From: JANXAZ01 sp964504655
GTDB taxonomy: Bacteria; Pseudomonadota; Alphaproteobacteria; Geminicoccales; Geminicoccaceae
Assembly (NCBI GenBank): GCA_964504655.1
Contig: CAZDFD010000009.1
Location: 1 to 64,000, forward strand
Length of the DNA: 64,000 nt
Direction: 5' to 3'
Of this stretch, positions 49,696 through 58,703 are shown one piece after another. Both the position numbers and the translations under genes were made by a program. Within the stretch, counting starts at the first letter, position 1. The number at the start of each line of letters is the position of its first letter. The notes under the pieces are model-generated. The model saw only the letters and a list, made by a program, of their open reading frames with translations. It searched no databases and had not been told where the DNA came from.

Positions 49696-52600
49696 GCCGC
49701 CGTCCGGCGCGGACGGCACCCGAGCCGTGGCGATCCGGGTCGTCATCGTGACGATGGACGATCATCTCTCGGCCGCGCTCGTGCGGGCCCGCGCGGCCCT
49801 CGCCCGCGAGCTGCCGGGCCTCGTGCTCACCCTGCACGTCGCGGCCGACTGGGCGCACGACCCGCAGGCGCTCGAGCGGGCCCGCGCCGACCTCGCCGAG
49901 GCGCACGTCATCGTCGCGGCGATGCTGTTCCTCGAGGAGCATTTCCGCCCGATCCTGCCCGACCTCGCGGCGCGTCGCGCCGACTGCGACGCCCTCCTGG
50001 CGATCCTCTCGGCACCCGAGGTCGCCCGGCTGACCCGGCTCGGCCGCCTCGCCATGGACGGCGCCCCGGGCGGCGCTTTGGGCCTGCTCCGCCGGCTCCG
50101 GGGCGAGCGCAAGGACCGGCCGGCCTCCGGCGCCCGGCAGATGGCGCTCCTGCGCCGGCTGCCGCAGCTGCTGCGCTTCGTCCCGGGAACCGCCCAGGAC
50201 CTGCGCGCCTACTTCCTCGCGATGCAGTACTGGCTCGCCGGCTCGGCCGAGAACCTCGCGGGCCTCGTCCATCTCCTGGTCGACCGCTACGCCGACGGGC
50301 CGCGCCGGGCGCTGCGCGGCCGCTCCAAGGTCGCGGCGCCGATCGTCTATCCGGAGATCGGCGTCTATCACCCGCGGCTGCCCGGACGGATCGGCGAGCG
50401 GGCCGCGGACCTGCCGCGGGCGGGCGAGCGCGGCACGGTCGGCCTGCTGCTCCTGCGCTCCTACCTTTTGGCCGGCAACAGCGCGCACTACGACGGCGTC
50501 ATCGCCGCGCTCGAGGCGCGCGGGCTCGCCGTCGTCCCGGTGTTCGCCGCCGGCCTCGACGCCCGCCCGGCGATCGAGCGCTTCCTCCTCGAGGACGGCC
50601 GGCCGCGGATCGACGCGCTCGTCTCGCTGACCGGCTTCTCCCTGGTCGGTGGGCCGGCCTACAACGACGCCAGGGCCGGCGAGGAGATCCTCGCCCGGCT
50701 GGACGTTCCCTACCTCGCCGCGCAGCCGGCCGAGCTCCAGCCGCTCGAGCGCTGGGCCGCCTCCGAGCGCGGCCTCCTGCCCGTCGAATCGACCATCATG
50801 GTGGCGATCCCCGAGCTCGACGGCGCCACCGGCCCGATGGTCTTCGGCGGCCGCTCGGAGGGCTCGGGCGCTCCCTGTCCGGGCTGCGCCAGGCACTGCA
50901 CCTTCGGCGCCGACCCGGCGGCGCGTGCCATGCAGACCTGCCCCGAGCGGGCGGCGGCACTCGCCGCCCGCGTCGAGCGGCTGGTGGCCCTGCGCCGTTC
51001 CGCGCGGGCCGAGCGGCGGCTCGCCATCGTGCTGTTCAACTTCCCGCCCAACGCCGGCAGCGTCGGCACCGCCGCCTATCTGGCGGTGTTCGAATCGCTC
51101 TGGAACACGCTCCGCGCGCTGCGCGCGGCCGGCTGGACGGTCGAGCTGCCGGAGGACGTCGAGGCGCTCCGGCGGCGGATCCTCGAGGGCAACGCCGCCC
51201 GCTTCGGCACGCCCGCCAACGTCCATGCCCGCGTCCCCGTCGACGACCATGTCCGCGGCGAGCGGCACCTCGGCGAGATCGAGGCGCAATGGGGCCCGGC
51301 GCCCGGCCGCCAGCAGAGCGACGGGGCGAGCCTGCTGATCCTGGGCGTGCGCCTCGGCAACGTGTTCGTCGGGGTCCAGCCGGCGATGGGCTACGAGGGC
51401 GACCCGATGCGCCTCCTGTTCGCCCACGGCTTCGCCCCGACGCACGCCTTCGCCGCCTTCTACCGCTGGATCCGCGAGGAGTTCGCCGCCCACGCGGTGC
51501 TGCATTTCGGCACCCATGGCGCCCTCGAGTTCATGCCCGGCAAGCAGGTCGGACTCTCCGCCCGCTGCTGGCCCGACCGGCTGATCGGCGATCTGCCGAA
51601 CCTCTATCTCTACGCCGCCAACAACCCCTCGGAGGGGTTGATCGCCAAGCGGCGCTCGGCCGCGACGCTGCTCTCCTACCTCACCCCGCCCCTGGCCCAG
51701 GCCGGGCTCTACCGGGGGCTCGCCGAGCTCAAGGCCTCGATCGAGCGGTTCCGCGGGCTCGCCGAGGCGGATCCCGAGGAGCGCCATCGACTGGCCGCGC
51801 TGATCCAGGCGCAGGCGGCCGCGGTCGACCTCGCCCCGGCCGAGCCGGACTGGGACCCGGCCGCGATCGAGCGCGAGGTCGCCCGGCTCGGCACGGCGAT
51901 CCTCGAGCTCGAGCACAGCCTGATCCCGCATGGCCTGCACGTCGTGGGCCGCCCGCCCTCGCCCGAGGAGCGGGTCGACCTCCTGCTCGCGGTCGCCGAG
52001 GCGGCGCACGGCGTTCGGCCCGAGCGCGGCGCGGTCGAGAGCCTCGTGGCCGGCCGGCCGGCGCCCGGGCTCGAGCGCGAGCTGGCCCGCCGACTGGCCG
52101 AGCTCGACGGGCTCCTGGCGCGCGACCACGAGCTCGAGGCGATCCTGGGCGCGCTCGACGGCCGCTTCGTGCGGCCGGTCGCCGGCGGCGACCTCCTGCG
52201 CAACCCGGCGATCCTGCCCACCGGCCGCAACCTGCACGGCTTCGACCCGTTCCGCATCCCCTCGGCCTTCGCCATGGCCGAGGGGATGCGCCAGGCCGAG
52301 CGGCTGCTCGCCCGCCACCTCGCCGACGGCCACGGCCCGCCGGAAACGGTGGCCCTCGTGCTCTGGGGTACCGACAATCTCAAGACCGAGGGCGGGCCGA
52401 TCGCCCAGGCGATGGCGCTCCTGGGCGCCCGGCCGCGGCTCGACGGCTACGGCCGGCTGGCCGGCGCCGAGCTCGTGCCGCTCGAGCGGCTCGGCCGACC
52501 GCGCATCGACGTGGTGCTGACCCTCTCCGGGATCTTCCGCGACCTCCTGCCGCTGCAGACGCGGATGCTCGCCGAGGCCGCCTATCTGGCGGCCGCCGCC

Positions 52601-53416
52601 GACGAGCCGCTCGAGCTCAACCCGGTGCGCCGGCACGCGCTCGCCCACCAGGCGCGGCTCGGATGCGACCTCGAGACGGCGGCGCTGCGCGTCTTCTCCA
52701 ACGCCGACGGGGCCTATGGCGCCAACGTCAACCATCTGATCGACAACGGCGCCTGGTCGCACGAGGACGAGCTGGCGGAGACCTGGGCCAGGCGCAAATG
52801 CTTCGCGCACGGCCGCGACGGCCGGCCGGTGGCCCGCGCCGAGCTCCTCGACCGTGTGCTCGCCGATGTCGATCTGGCCTTCCAGAACCTCGAATCGGTC
52901 GAGCTCGGGGTGACCGCGATCGACCATTACGTCGACAGCCTGGGCGGCATCAGCCGAGCCGTCGGCCGGGTGCGCGGCACGCCGATCCCGGTCTACATCG
53001 CCGACGCGACGCGCGGCGAGGCCGTGGTGCGGACGCTCGGCGAGCAGGTGGCGATCGAGGCGCGCACCCGGCTGCTCAACCCGAAATGGTACGAAGGCAT
53101 GCTGCGCCACGGCTACGAGGGTGTCCGGCAGATCGAGACCCACGTCACGGCGACGCTCGGCTGGTCGGCGACCACCGGCCAAGTGGCGCCCTGGGTCTAC
53201 GAGCACCTGACGCGGACCTTCGTGCTCGACCCGGAGATGCGCGAGCGGCTCGCCGCCTTGAACCCGACCGCCTCGGCGCGGGTCGCGAGCCGGCTCCTCG
53301 AGGCGCACGACCGCAGCTACTGGCAGCCCGACGAGGCGACCATCGAGGCCCTGCGCCGTGCCGGCGAGGATCTCGAGGACCGGCTCGAGGGCCTCGGTGT
53401 GGGGCTCGCCGCATGA
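49670..53416 (+). CDS. bchH: Magnesium chelatase large subunit BchH
   Basis: The 1248-residue subunit binds protoporphyrin IX and inserts Mg with BchI and BchD, which are not in this window. The start segment MPRRSSAAEPPSGADGTRAV leads into IRVVIVTMDDHLSAALVRA; a GTG at 49727 is the alternative start. Family segments include VPYLAAQPAELQPLERW, HGALEFMPGKQVGLSARCWP, NNPSEGLIAKRRS, and GYEGVRQIETHVTATLGWSATTG near the C-terminus. It overlaps bchB upstream and bchL downstream (ATGA), suggesting coupled translation. Confidence 0.97.
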   Translation: MPRRSSAAEPPSGADGTRAVAIRVVIVTMDDHLSAALVRARAALARELPGLVLTLHVAADWAHDPQALERARADLAEAHVIVAAMLFLEEHFRPILPDLAARRADCDALLAILSAPEVARLTRLGRLAMDGAPGGALGLLRRLRGERKDRPASGARQMALLRRLPQLLRFVPGTAQDLRAYFLAMQYWLAGSAENLAGLVHLLVDRYADGPRRALRGRSKVAAPIVYPEIGVYHPRLPGRIGERAADLPRAGERGTVGLLLLRSYLLAGNSAHYDGVIAALEARGLAVVPVFAAGLDARPAIERFLLEDGRPRIDALVSLTGFSLVGGPAYNDARAGEEILARLDVPYLAAQPAELQPLERWAASERGLLPVESTIMVAIPELDGATGPMVFGGRSEGSGAPCPGCARHCTFGADPAARAMQTCPERAAALAARVERLVALRRSARAERRLAIVLFNFPPNAGSVGTAAYLAVFESLWNTLRALRAAGWTVELPEDVEALRRRILEGNAARFGTPANVHARVPVDDHVRGERHLGEIEAQWGPAPGRQQSDGASLLILGVRLGNVFVGVQPAMGYEGDPMRLLFAHGFAPTHAFAAFYRWIREEFAAHAVLHFGTHGALEFMPGKQVGLSARCWPDRLIGDLPNLYLYAANNPSEGLIAKRRSAATLLSYLTPPLAQAGLYRGLAELKASIERFRGLAEADPEERHRLAALIQAQAAAVDLAPAEPDWDPAAIEREVARLGTAILELEHSLIPHGLHVVGRPPSPEERVDLLLAVAEAAHGVRPERGAVESLVAGRPAPGLERELARRLAELDGLLARDHELEAILGALDGRFVRPVAGGDLLRNPAILPTGRNLHGFDPFRIPSAFAMAEGMRQAERLLARHLADGHGPPETVALVLWGTDNLKTEGGPIAQAMALLGARPRLDGYGRLAGAELVPLERLGRPRIDVVLTLSGIFRDLLPLQTRMLAEAAYLAAAADEPLELNPVRRHALAHQARLGCDLETAALRVFSNADGAYGANVNHLIDNGAWSHEDELAETWARRKCFAHGRDGRPVARAELLDRVLADVDLAFQNLESVELGVTAIDHYVDSLGGISRAVGRVRGTPIPVYIADATRGEAVVRTLGEQVAIEARTRLLNPKWYEGMLRHGYEGVRQIETHVTATLGWSATTGQVAPWVYEHLTRTFVLDPEMRERLAALNPTASARVASRLLEAHDRSYWQPDEATIEALRRAGEDLEDRLEGLGVGLAA

Positions 53417-54318
53417 CCACCCTGACACTCGGCCGCCTGCGCAACGGTGCCGGCTGCGGCGACGGCGAGGGCAGTTGCCAGGTCCATCAGGACGCGCGGC
53501 TCGAGATCGGCCGCGCCAAGGTGTTCGCGGTCTACGGCAAGGGCGGGATCGGCAAGAGCACCACCTCCTCGAACCTCTCGGTCGCGTTCTCGCGGCTCGG
53601 CCGCCGGGTGCTCCAGATCGGCTGCGATCCCAAGCACGATTCGACCTTCACCCTGACCAAGCGCCTCGTGCCGACCGTGATCGACGTGCTCGAGCAGGTC
53701 GACTTCCACAGCGAGGAGCTGCGGGTCGAGGACTTCGTCTACGAGGGCTATGGCGGCGTGCTCTGCGTCGAGGCCGGCGGCCCGCCGGCCGGCACCGGCT
53801 GCGGCGGCTACGTCGTCGGGCAGACCGTCAAGCTGCTCAAGGAGCACCATCTCCTGGACGAGACCGACGTCGTGATCTTCGACGTCCTGGGCGACGTGGT
53901 GTGCGGCGGCTTCGCGGCCCCCCTGCAGCATGCCGACCGGGCGCTCATCGTCGCCGCCAACGACTTCGATTCGATCTTCGCGATGAACCGGATCGTCGCC
54001 GCGATCCTCGCCAAGTCCAAGAACTACAAGGTCCGGCTCGGCGGGGTGATCGCCAACCGCTCGGCCGCCACCGACCAGATCGAGCGCTTCGCCGGCCGGG
54101 TCGGGCTCGATCTCCTCGCCCACTTCCCCGATCTCGACGTGATCCGCCGCTCGCGGCTCAAGAAGGCCACGCTCTTCGAGATGGAGCCGTCGCCCGAGCT
54201 GGCGGCGGTGCAGCGCGGCTATCTCGAGCTGGCCGAGGCCCTGTGGGCCGGCACCGAGCCGCGGGCGCCGCTGCCGCTCAAGGACCGCGAGATCTTCGAC
54301 CTTCTGGGCTTCGACTGA
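53413..54318 (+). CDS. bchL: Light-independent protochlorophyllide reductase ATP-binding subunit L
   Basis: The 301-residue NifH-like protein supplies electrons to BchN/BchB. The P-loop is YGKGGIGKSTTSSNL (residues 41-55), and the bridging [4Fe-4S] cluster is held by C130 in AGTGCGGYVVG and C164 in GDVVCGGFAAP. The usual switch region IGCDPKHDSTFTLT is intact. It overlaps bchH upstream (ATGA) and bchM downstream (TGATG). The full set L, N and B gives a light-independent protochlorophyllide reduction, which is oxygen-sensitive. Confidence 0.98.
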   Translation: MTTLTLGRLRNGAGCGDGEGSCQVHQDARLEIGRAKVFAVYGKGGIGKSTTSSNLSVAFSRLGRRVLQIGCDPKHDSTFTLTKRLVPTVIDVLEQVDFHSEELRVEDFVYEGYGGVLCVEAGGPPAGTGCGGYVVGQTVKLLKEHHLLDETDVVIFDVLGDVVCGGFAAPLQHADRALIVAANDFDSIFAMNRIVAAILAKSKNYKVRLGGVIANRSAATDQIERFAGRVGLDLLAHFPDLDVIRRSRLKKATLFEMEPSPELAAVQRGYLELAEALWAGTEPRAPLPLKDREIFDLLGFD

Positions 54319-55019
54319 TGCCGACCACGACCTATCTGACGCGCCGCTCGGAGATCCTCGACTATTTCGACCGCACCGCGGCCGAGACCTGGGCGAGGCT
54401 GACCTCGACCGCGCCGGTCGGGCGGATCCGCGCCACGGTGCGCGCCGGACGCGAGCGCATGCGCGGGCGGTTGCTCGACTGGCTGCCGGCGGACCTCGCC
54501 GGCCGCAGGCTGCTCGACGCCGGCTGCGGCACCGGCGCCCTGGCGCTGGCCGCCGCGGCCCGCGGCGCCGAGGTGGTGGCGGTCGACCTCTCGCCCAGGC
54601 TCGTGGCACTCGCCCGCGAGCGGCTCGCCGGCGAGCCCGCCGCGGCGCGGATCGAGCTGCGCGTCGGCGACATGCTCGACCCGGCGCTCGGCCGGTTCGA
54701 CCATGTCGTGGCGATGGACTCGCTCATCCACTACGCCACCGCCGACATGGCCGGCGCGCTCGCGAGCCTCGCCGGACGCACCCGCCGCTCGCTCCTCCTC
54801 ACCTACGCGCCGCGCACCCTGCCGCTCGCCCTCCTGCACGGGATCGGCCGGCTGTTCCCGCGCGGCGAGCGGGCGCCTGCGATCGTGCCGGTCGGCGAGA
54901 CGGCGCTGCGCCGGGCGCTCGCCGCCGCGCCGGGCCTCGCGGGCTGGCGGCCCGCACGGACGGCGCGGGTCGCCTGCGGCTTCTACACCTCCCAGGCGCT
55001 CGAGCTGGTGCCGGCATGA
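54318..55019 (+). CDS. bchM: Magnesium protoporphyrin IX O-methyltransferase BchM
   Basis: A 233-residue SAM-dependent enzyme that makes Mg-protoporphyrin monomethyl ester, the substrate of AcsF. The SAM site reads LLDAGCGTGALALAAAARGA near residue 70 and the N-terminus carries the family segment EILDYFDRTAAETWARLTS. The conserved FDHVVAMDSLIHY follows. Its stop overlaps lhaA (ATGA), and its start overlaps bchL. Confidence 0.97.
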   Translation: MPTTTYLTRRSEILDYFDRTAAETWARLTSTAPVGRIRATVRAGRERMRGRLLDWLPADLAGRRLLDAGCGTGALALAAAARGAEVVAVDLSPRLVALARERLAGEPAAARIELRVGDMLDPALGRFDHVVAMDSLIHYATADMAGALASLAGRTRRSLLLTYAPRTLPLALLHGIGRLFPRGERAPAIVPVGETALRRALAAAPGLAGWRPARTARVACGFYTSQALELVPA

Positions 55020-56434
55020 GCCCGCTCGAGGCCCGTCTCGTCCAGCTCTGGAGCCGGCTCGGCCCGCGGCTGCTGCCGTTCGCGGACGCCGCCACCGCCG
55101 AGCTGCCGCTGCCGCGCCTGCTGCGCCTGTCACTGTTCCAGGTCTCGGTCGGCATGGCGACCGTACTCCTGGTCGGGACCCTCAACCGGGTGATGATCGT
55201 CGAGCTCGGCGTCGCCTCGAGCCTGGTCGCGGTCATGGTGGCCCTGCCGGTCGCGGTGGCGCCGTTCCGCGCCCTCGTCGGCTTCCGCTCGGACAGCCAC
55301 CGCTCGCTCCTCGGCTGGCGGCGCGTCCCCTATCTCTGGATGGGCACGCTCGCCCAGTTCGGCGGCCTCGCGATCATGCCCTTCGCGCTCCTCGTGCTCA
55401 CCGGGGAAGGGCACGGGCCGGCCTGGGTCGGGCAGATCGGCGCCGCCGTGGCCTTCCTCCTGGTGGGCGCCGGGCTGCACACCGTGCAGACCGTGGGGCT
55501 GGCGCTCGCCACCGACCTCGCACCCGCGCCGGCGCAGCCCAAGGTCGTGGCGCTGCTCTGCTGCGCGCTGCTGCTCGGCATGCTGGCGAGCGGCCTGCTC
55601 CTCGGCTGGCTGCTGACGCCGTTCGGGCCGACCCGGCTCGTCCAGGTGATCCAGGGGGCGGCGGTCGTCACCATGATCCTCAACGTCCTGGCGCTCTGGA
55701 AGCAGGAGCCGCGCGACCGGGCGCGCACCGCGCCCGACCGGCCGCAGCCGCGCTTCGCCGAGGCCTGGGCCCGGCTCGACGGCGACGCCCGGGCGCGGCG
55801 GCGGCTCGTCGTGCTCGGCCTCGGCACCGCCGGCTTCGCCATGCAGGACGTCCTGCTCGAGCCCTATGGCGGGCAGGTGCTGGGCCTGCCGGTCGGCGCC
55901 ACGACCGCGCTCTCGGCGGTGTTCGCCGCCGGTGGGCTCGCCGGCTTCTGGATGGCCGCGCGGCTGCTCGAGCGCGGTGTCGATCCCTGGCGGCTGGCCG
56001 GCTGGGGGGCGGTCGTCGGGATCGCCGCCTTCGCGCTCGTGACCTTCGCCGCACCCCTGGGCTCGGCGGCCCTGCTCGCCCTGGCGGTGGTGCCGATCGG
56101 GCTCGGCGGCGGGCTCTTCGCGCACTGCACGCTGACCGCGGCGATGGCAGCGGCGCCGAGCGATGCGGTCGGTCTGGCGCTCGGCGCCTGGGGTGCCGTC
56201 CAGGCCACCGCGGCCGGGCTCGCCGTCGCCACCGGCGGGATCCTGCGCGATCTGGTGGGCGGTCTGGCCGAGCGCGGCGCGCTCGGCCCGGCCCTGACCG
56301 ATCCGGCGGTGGGCTACGGCCTCGTCTACCAGCTCGAGATCGGGCTCCTGTTCGCCACACTCGTCGCGATCGGCCCCCTGGTCGGTCGCTCCGTCGTCGA
56401 GGGGCGGCTCGCCGCCGCCCGGTCGCCAGGCTAG
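55016..56434 (+). CDS. lhaA: LhaA, light-harvesting complex assembly protein (PucC family)
   Basis: The 472-residue membrane protein has twelve helices and is required for light-harvesting 1 assembly in Rhodobacter. Markers are LFQVSVGMATVLLVGTLNRVMIVELGV near residue 40, FRALVGFRSDSHRSLLGWRRVPYLWMGTL near residue 85 and MQDVLLEPYGGQVLGLPVG near residue 278. It sits immediately before puhA, the standard place for lhaA. It is a paralogue of the PucC-family gene at 41417. Confidence 0.95.
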   Translation: MSPLEARLVQLWSRLGPRLLPFADAATAELPLPRLLRLSLFQVSVGMATVLLVGTLNRVMIVELGVASSLVAVMVALPVAVAPFRALVGFRSDSHRSLLGWRRVPYLWMGTLAQFGGLAIMPFALLVLTGEGHGPAWVGQIGAAVAFLLVGAGLHTVQTVGLALATDLAPAPAQPKVVALLCCALLLGMLASGLLLGWLLTPFGPTRLVQVIQGAAVVTMILNVLALWKQEPRDRARTAPDRPQPRFAEAWARLDGDARARRRLVVLGLGTAGFAMQDVLLEPYGGQVLGLPVGATTALSAVFAAGGLAGFWMAARLLERGVDPWRLAGWGAVVGIAAFALVTFAAPLGSAALLALAVVPIGLGGGLFAHCTLTAAMAAAPSDAVGLALGAWGAVQATAAGLAVATGGILRDLVGGLAERGALGPALTDPAVGYGLVYQLEIGLLFATLVAIGPLVGRSVVEGRLAAARSPG

Positions 56435-56449
56435 CTCGGGGAGGGTCCG

Positions 56450-57220
56450 ATGGAGATCGGCGCGATCACTGGCTACATGGACGTCGCCCAGGTCACGCTC
56501 TACGCGTTCTGGATCTTCTTCGCGGGTCTGATCTTCTACCTGCACCGCGAGGACAAGCGCGAGGGCTACCCGCTCGAGTCCGAGCGCTCGGCGCACGTCA
56601 CGGTGCAGGGCTTCCCACCGATCCCGGAGCCCAAGACCTTCCGCATGCGCGACGGGCGCGTGGTCCAGGCCCCCGACCGGATCGCCGACACCCGGCCGGT
56701 CGCGGCGATCCCGGCCTTCGCCCATCTGGGCGCACCGCTCGTGCCCACGGGCGATCCGCTGGCCGACGCCGTCGGGCCGGCCGCCTATGCCGAGCGCGCC
56801 CAGGAGCCGGAGCGGACCTGGGAGGGCGAGCCCCTGATCGCCCCCGCCCGGCTCGTGGCCGGCGCGAGCGTCGCCGAGGAGGACGCCGATCCGCGCGGCA
56901 TGCCGGTGATCGCCGCCGACCAGCAGGCCGCCGGCACCGTGGTCGAGCTCTGGATCGACCGCTCCGAGCCGCAGATCCGCTACCTCGAAGTCGAGACCGG
57001 GAGGGGCGGACGGCGGGTGCTGATGCCGATCAACTTCGCCTGGATCGACCCGCGCCGGCGCGAGGTCCGCACCCGCGCCCTGACCGCGGCGCAGATCGCC
57101 CGGGTGCCCGGCATCGCCAGCGACTCCGAGATCACCAAGCGCGAGGAGGACCGCATCACCGCCTACTGGGCCGGCGGGTTCCTCTACGCGACGCCGAGCC
57201 GGCAGGAGCCGCTGCTGTGA
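56450..57220 (+). CDS. puhA: Photosynthetic reaction centre subunit H
   Basis: The 256-residue H subunit caps the L/M core of the type-2 reaction centre and gates proton entry. One N-terminal transmembrane helix (VTLYAFWIFFAGLIFYLHRED) precedes a cytoplasmic beta-barrel domain with PKTFRMRDGRVVQAPD and the conserved VWVDRSE-type segment VELWIDRSEPQIRYLEVE. ATG 56450 follows GGGGAGGGTCCG. Its presence shows type-2 reaction-centre phototrophy even though pufLM is outside the window. Confidence 0.97.
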   Translation: MEIGAITGYMDVAQVTLYAFWIFFAGLIFYLHREDKREGYPLESERSAHVTVQGFPPIPEPKTFRMRDGRVVQAPDRIADTRPVAAIPAFAHLGAPLVPTGDPLADAVGPAAYAERAQEPERTWEGEPLIAPARLVAGASVAEEDADPRGMPVIAADQQAAGTVVELWIDRSEPQIRYLEVETGRGGRRVLMPINFAWIDPRRREVRTRALTAAQIARVPGIASDSEITKREEDRITAYWAGGFLYATPSRQEPLL

Positions 57221-57927
57221 GCAGCGCCGCCGCGCGTCGCCGGCCCGGGCCCGTGCTCGAGCACGGGCCGGAGCCGGTGCGCGGCCTGCCCGAGCCCCTG
57301 CCGGCGGGCGAGCGGATCCTCTGGCAGGGCGGCCCGGCCTTCGGGGCGCTCGCCCGGGGCGTCTTCCACGTCCGCGCCGTGGCGCTCTATTTCGGCCTGC
57401 TCGCGGTCTGGCGGCTGGTCTCCGGCCTCGCCGACGGGGCCGGCTGGGCGGCGGCCGCGCTCGACGCCGCCGGCCTCCTGGTGCCGGCCGCGCTCGCGAT
57501 CGGCGTGCTGCTGCTGCTCGCCCGGCTCTACGCCCGCAGCACGGTCTTCACGGTCACCGACCGACGGGTGGTGCTGCGCTTCGGCGTCGCCCTGCCGATG
57601 GCGGTCAACCTGCCGTTCTGCCGGATCGAGGGAGCCGCCCTCCGGCTCCACCGGGACGGCACCGGCGACCTGCCGCTCGCGCTCGGCGGGCCGGGCCGGC
57701 TCGCCTGGCTGCACCTCTGGCCGTTCGTCCGGCCGTGGCGGCTGGGCCGGCCGGAGCCGATGCTGCGTGGCGTGCCGGATGCGGCTGCGGTAGCGGCGAT
57801 CCTGCGCGGCGCGCTGGAGCGGGACTTGGCCCGGCGGGCCGAGCCGACCGGAGCCGAGTCGAGCCGGGCCGGGTCGAGCGGGGCCGAGCCGGCTGGGCCG
57901 CTGCCCGGTCTGGCGGTCGCCGCCTGA
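57217..57927 (+). CDS. puhB: PuhB, reaction centre assembly protein with PH-like domain
   Basis: A 236-residue protein with three hydrophobic helices (about 48-110) and a PH-like segment STVFTVTDRRVVLRFGVALPM. PuhB dimers help build the reaction centre and LH1. The GTG at 57217 overlaps the puhA stop. The last 35 residues form a low-complexity tail (GAESSRAGSSGAEPAGPL) encoded by short GAGCC-rich DNA repeats at 57838-57900. This tail is probably not structured and looks like recent local expansion. Confidence 0.92.
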   Translation: MSSAAARRRPGPVLEHGPEPVRGLPEPLPAGERILWQGGPAFGALARGVFHVRAVALYFGLLAVWRLVSGLADGAGWAAAALDAAGLLVPAALAIGVLLLLARLYARSTVFTVTDRRVVLRFGVALPMAVNLPFCRIEGAALRLHRDGTGDLPLALGGPGRLAWLHLWPFVRPWRLGRPEPMLRGVPDAAAVAAILRGALERDLARRAEPTGAESSRAGSSGAEPAGPLPGLAVAA

Positions 57928-57942
57928 GATCGGAGCGCATCC

Positions 57943-58401
57943 GTGCCCGCAGCCCCCGTCGAGCCCTCGAACCCCCGCCGGCCGCTGCTCGCCGCCGGTC
58001 TCTTGATCGGCTTCTCGCTGTTGGCGGCGGGCACGGCCCGGCTCACCGGCCTCGGCCGCACCGGTCTGCCCGAGAGCCGGGTCGTGGCGACCCGCGAGCT
58101 GCGCTTCCTCGATCGCCCGGACGGCTCGGTCGCGGTGGTCGAGCCGGCCGGGGACCGGCTGGTCGAGCTGCTGCCGCCCGGCAGCAACGGCTTTCTGCGA
58201 GGCGTGCTGCGCGGCCTGGCGCGCGACCGCAAGCTCGCCGGCATCGGCGACGGGCCGCCCTTCCGCCTCGTCCGCTGGGCCGACGGGCGGCTCTCGCTCG
58301 AGGATCCGACGACCGGCCGGCGCGTCGACCTCGGCGCCTTCGGCGAGGGCAATGCCGCGGCCTTCGCCCGGCTGCTGACGCTCGGGAGACCCGCACCATG
58401 A
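57943..58401 (+). CDS. puhC: PuhC, photosynthetic complex assembly protein
   Basis: This 152-residue protein has one N-terminal membrane helix (LLAAGLLIGFSLLAAGTARL) and a periplasmic domain with ELRFLDRPDGSVAVVE and VLRGLARDRKL, as in PuhC proteins needed for full LH1-reaction-centre assembly. The GTG at 57943 lies 15 nt after puhB. The stop overlaps orf101 by 4 nt. Confidence 0.92.
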   Translation: MPAAPVEPSNPRRPLLAAGLLIGFSLLAAGTARLTGLGRTGLPESRVVATRELRFLDRPDGSVAVVEPAGDRLVELLPPGSNGFLRGVLRGLARDRKLAGIGDGPPFRLVRWADGRLSLEDPTTGRRVDLGAFGEGNAAAFARLLTLGRPAP

Positions 58402-58703
58402 TCGCCGGATGGCTCGCCGCCCGCAGGACCCTCGAGGTGCCCTGCTCGCTCGACCTCGAGGAGAGCCGGGAGAGCCTGCACGCCTATGTCGAGCTCGACG
58501 GGGTCGAGCTCGGGCCCGGCGACACGGTGGTCGTGCACGATCCGCCGACCACCGTGCCGGCCTATGGCGAGCGGCTCGTCTGGCGCGGCCGGGCGACCGT
58601 CGTCAAGGCCGGCCCGCTCGAGCGGCTGTGGACCAGGCTCGTCGCCCGGCTCGAGCTGACCGAGCTCTACGAGGTGGGTTTCCAGACCTGGAGGACGCCA
58701 TGA
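58398..58703 (+). CDS. Small conserved protein between puhC and acsF, function unknown
   Basis: A 101-residue soluble protein rich in acidic residues at the start and beta-strand forming sequence after it (LHAYVELDGVELGPGDTVVVHDPP). The C-terminal part is RLELTELYEVGFQ. Short ORFs of this type are commonly found at this place in purple-bacterial puh operons, but no function is established to my knowledge. It overlaps puhC and acsF by 4 nt each, so it is almost certainly expressed. It may support the cyclase or LH1 assembly. Confidence 0.8.
   Translation: MIAGWLAARRTLEVPCSLDLEESRESLHAYVELDGVELGPGDTVVVHDPPTTVPAYGERLVWRGRATVVKAGPLERLWTRLVARLELTELYEVGFQTWRTP

Noticed and set aside
49649..53428. 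Long minus-strand ORF (about 1259 codons) opposite bchH
   Set aside because: It mirrors the codon pattern of bchH, has a biased Arg/Glu/Gly composition and no recognisable motif. Similar antisense frames run opposite nearly every long gene here, as expected in very GC-rich DNA.
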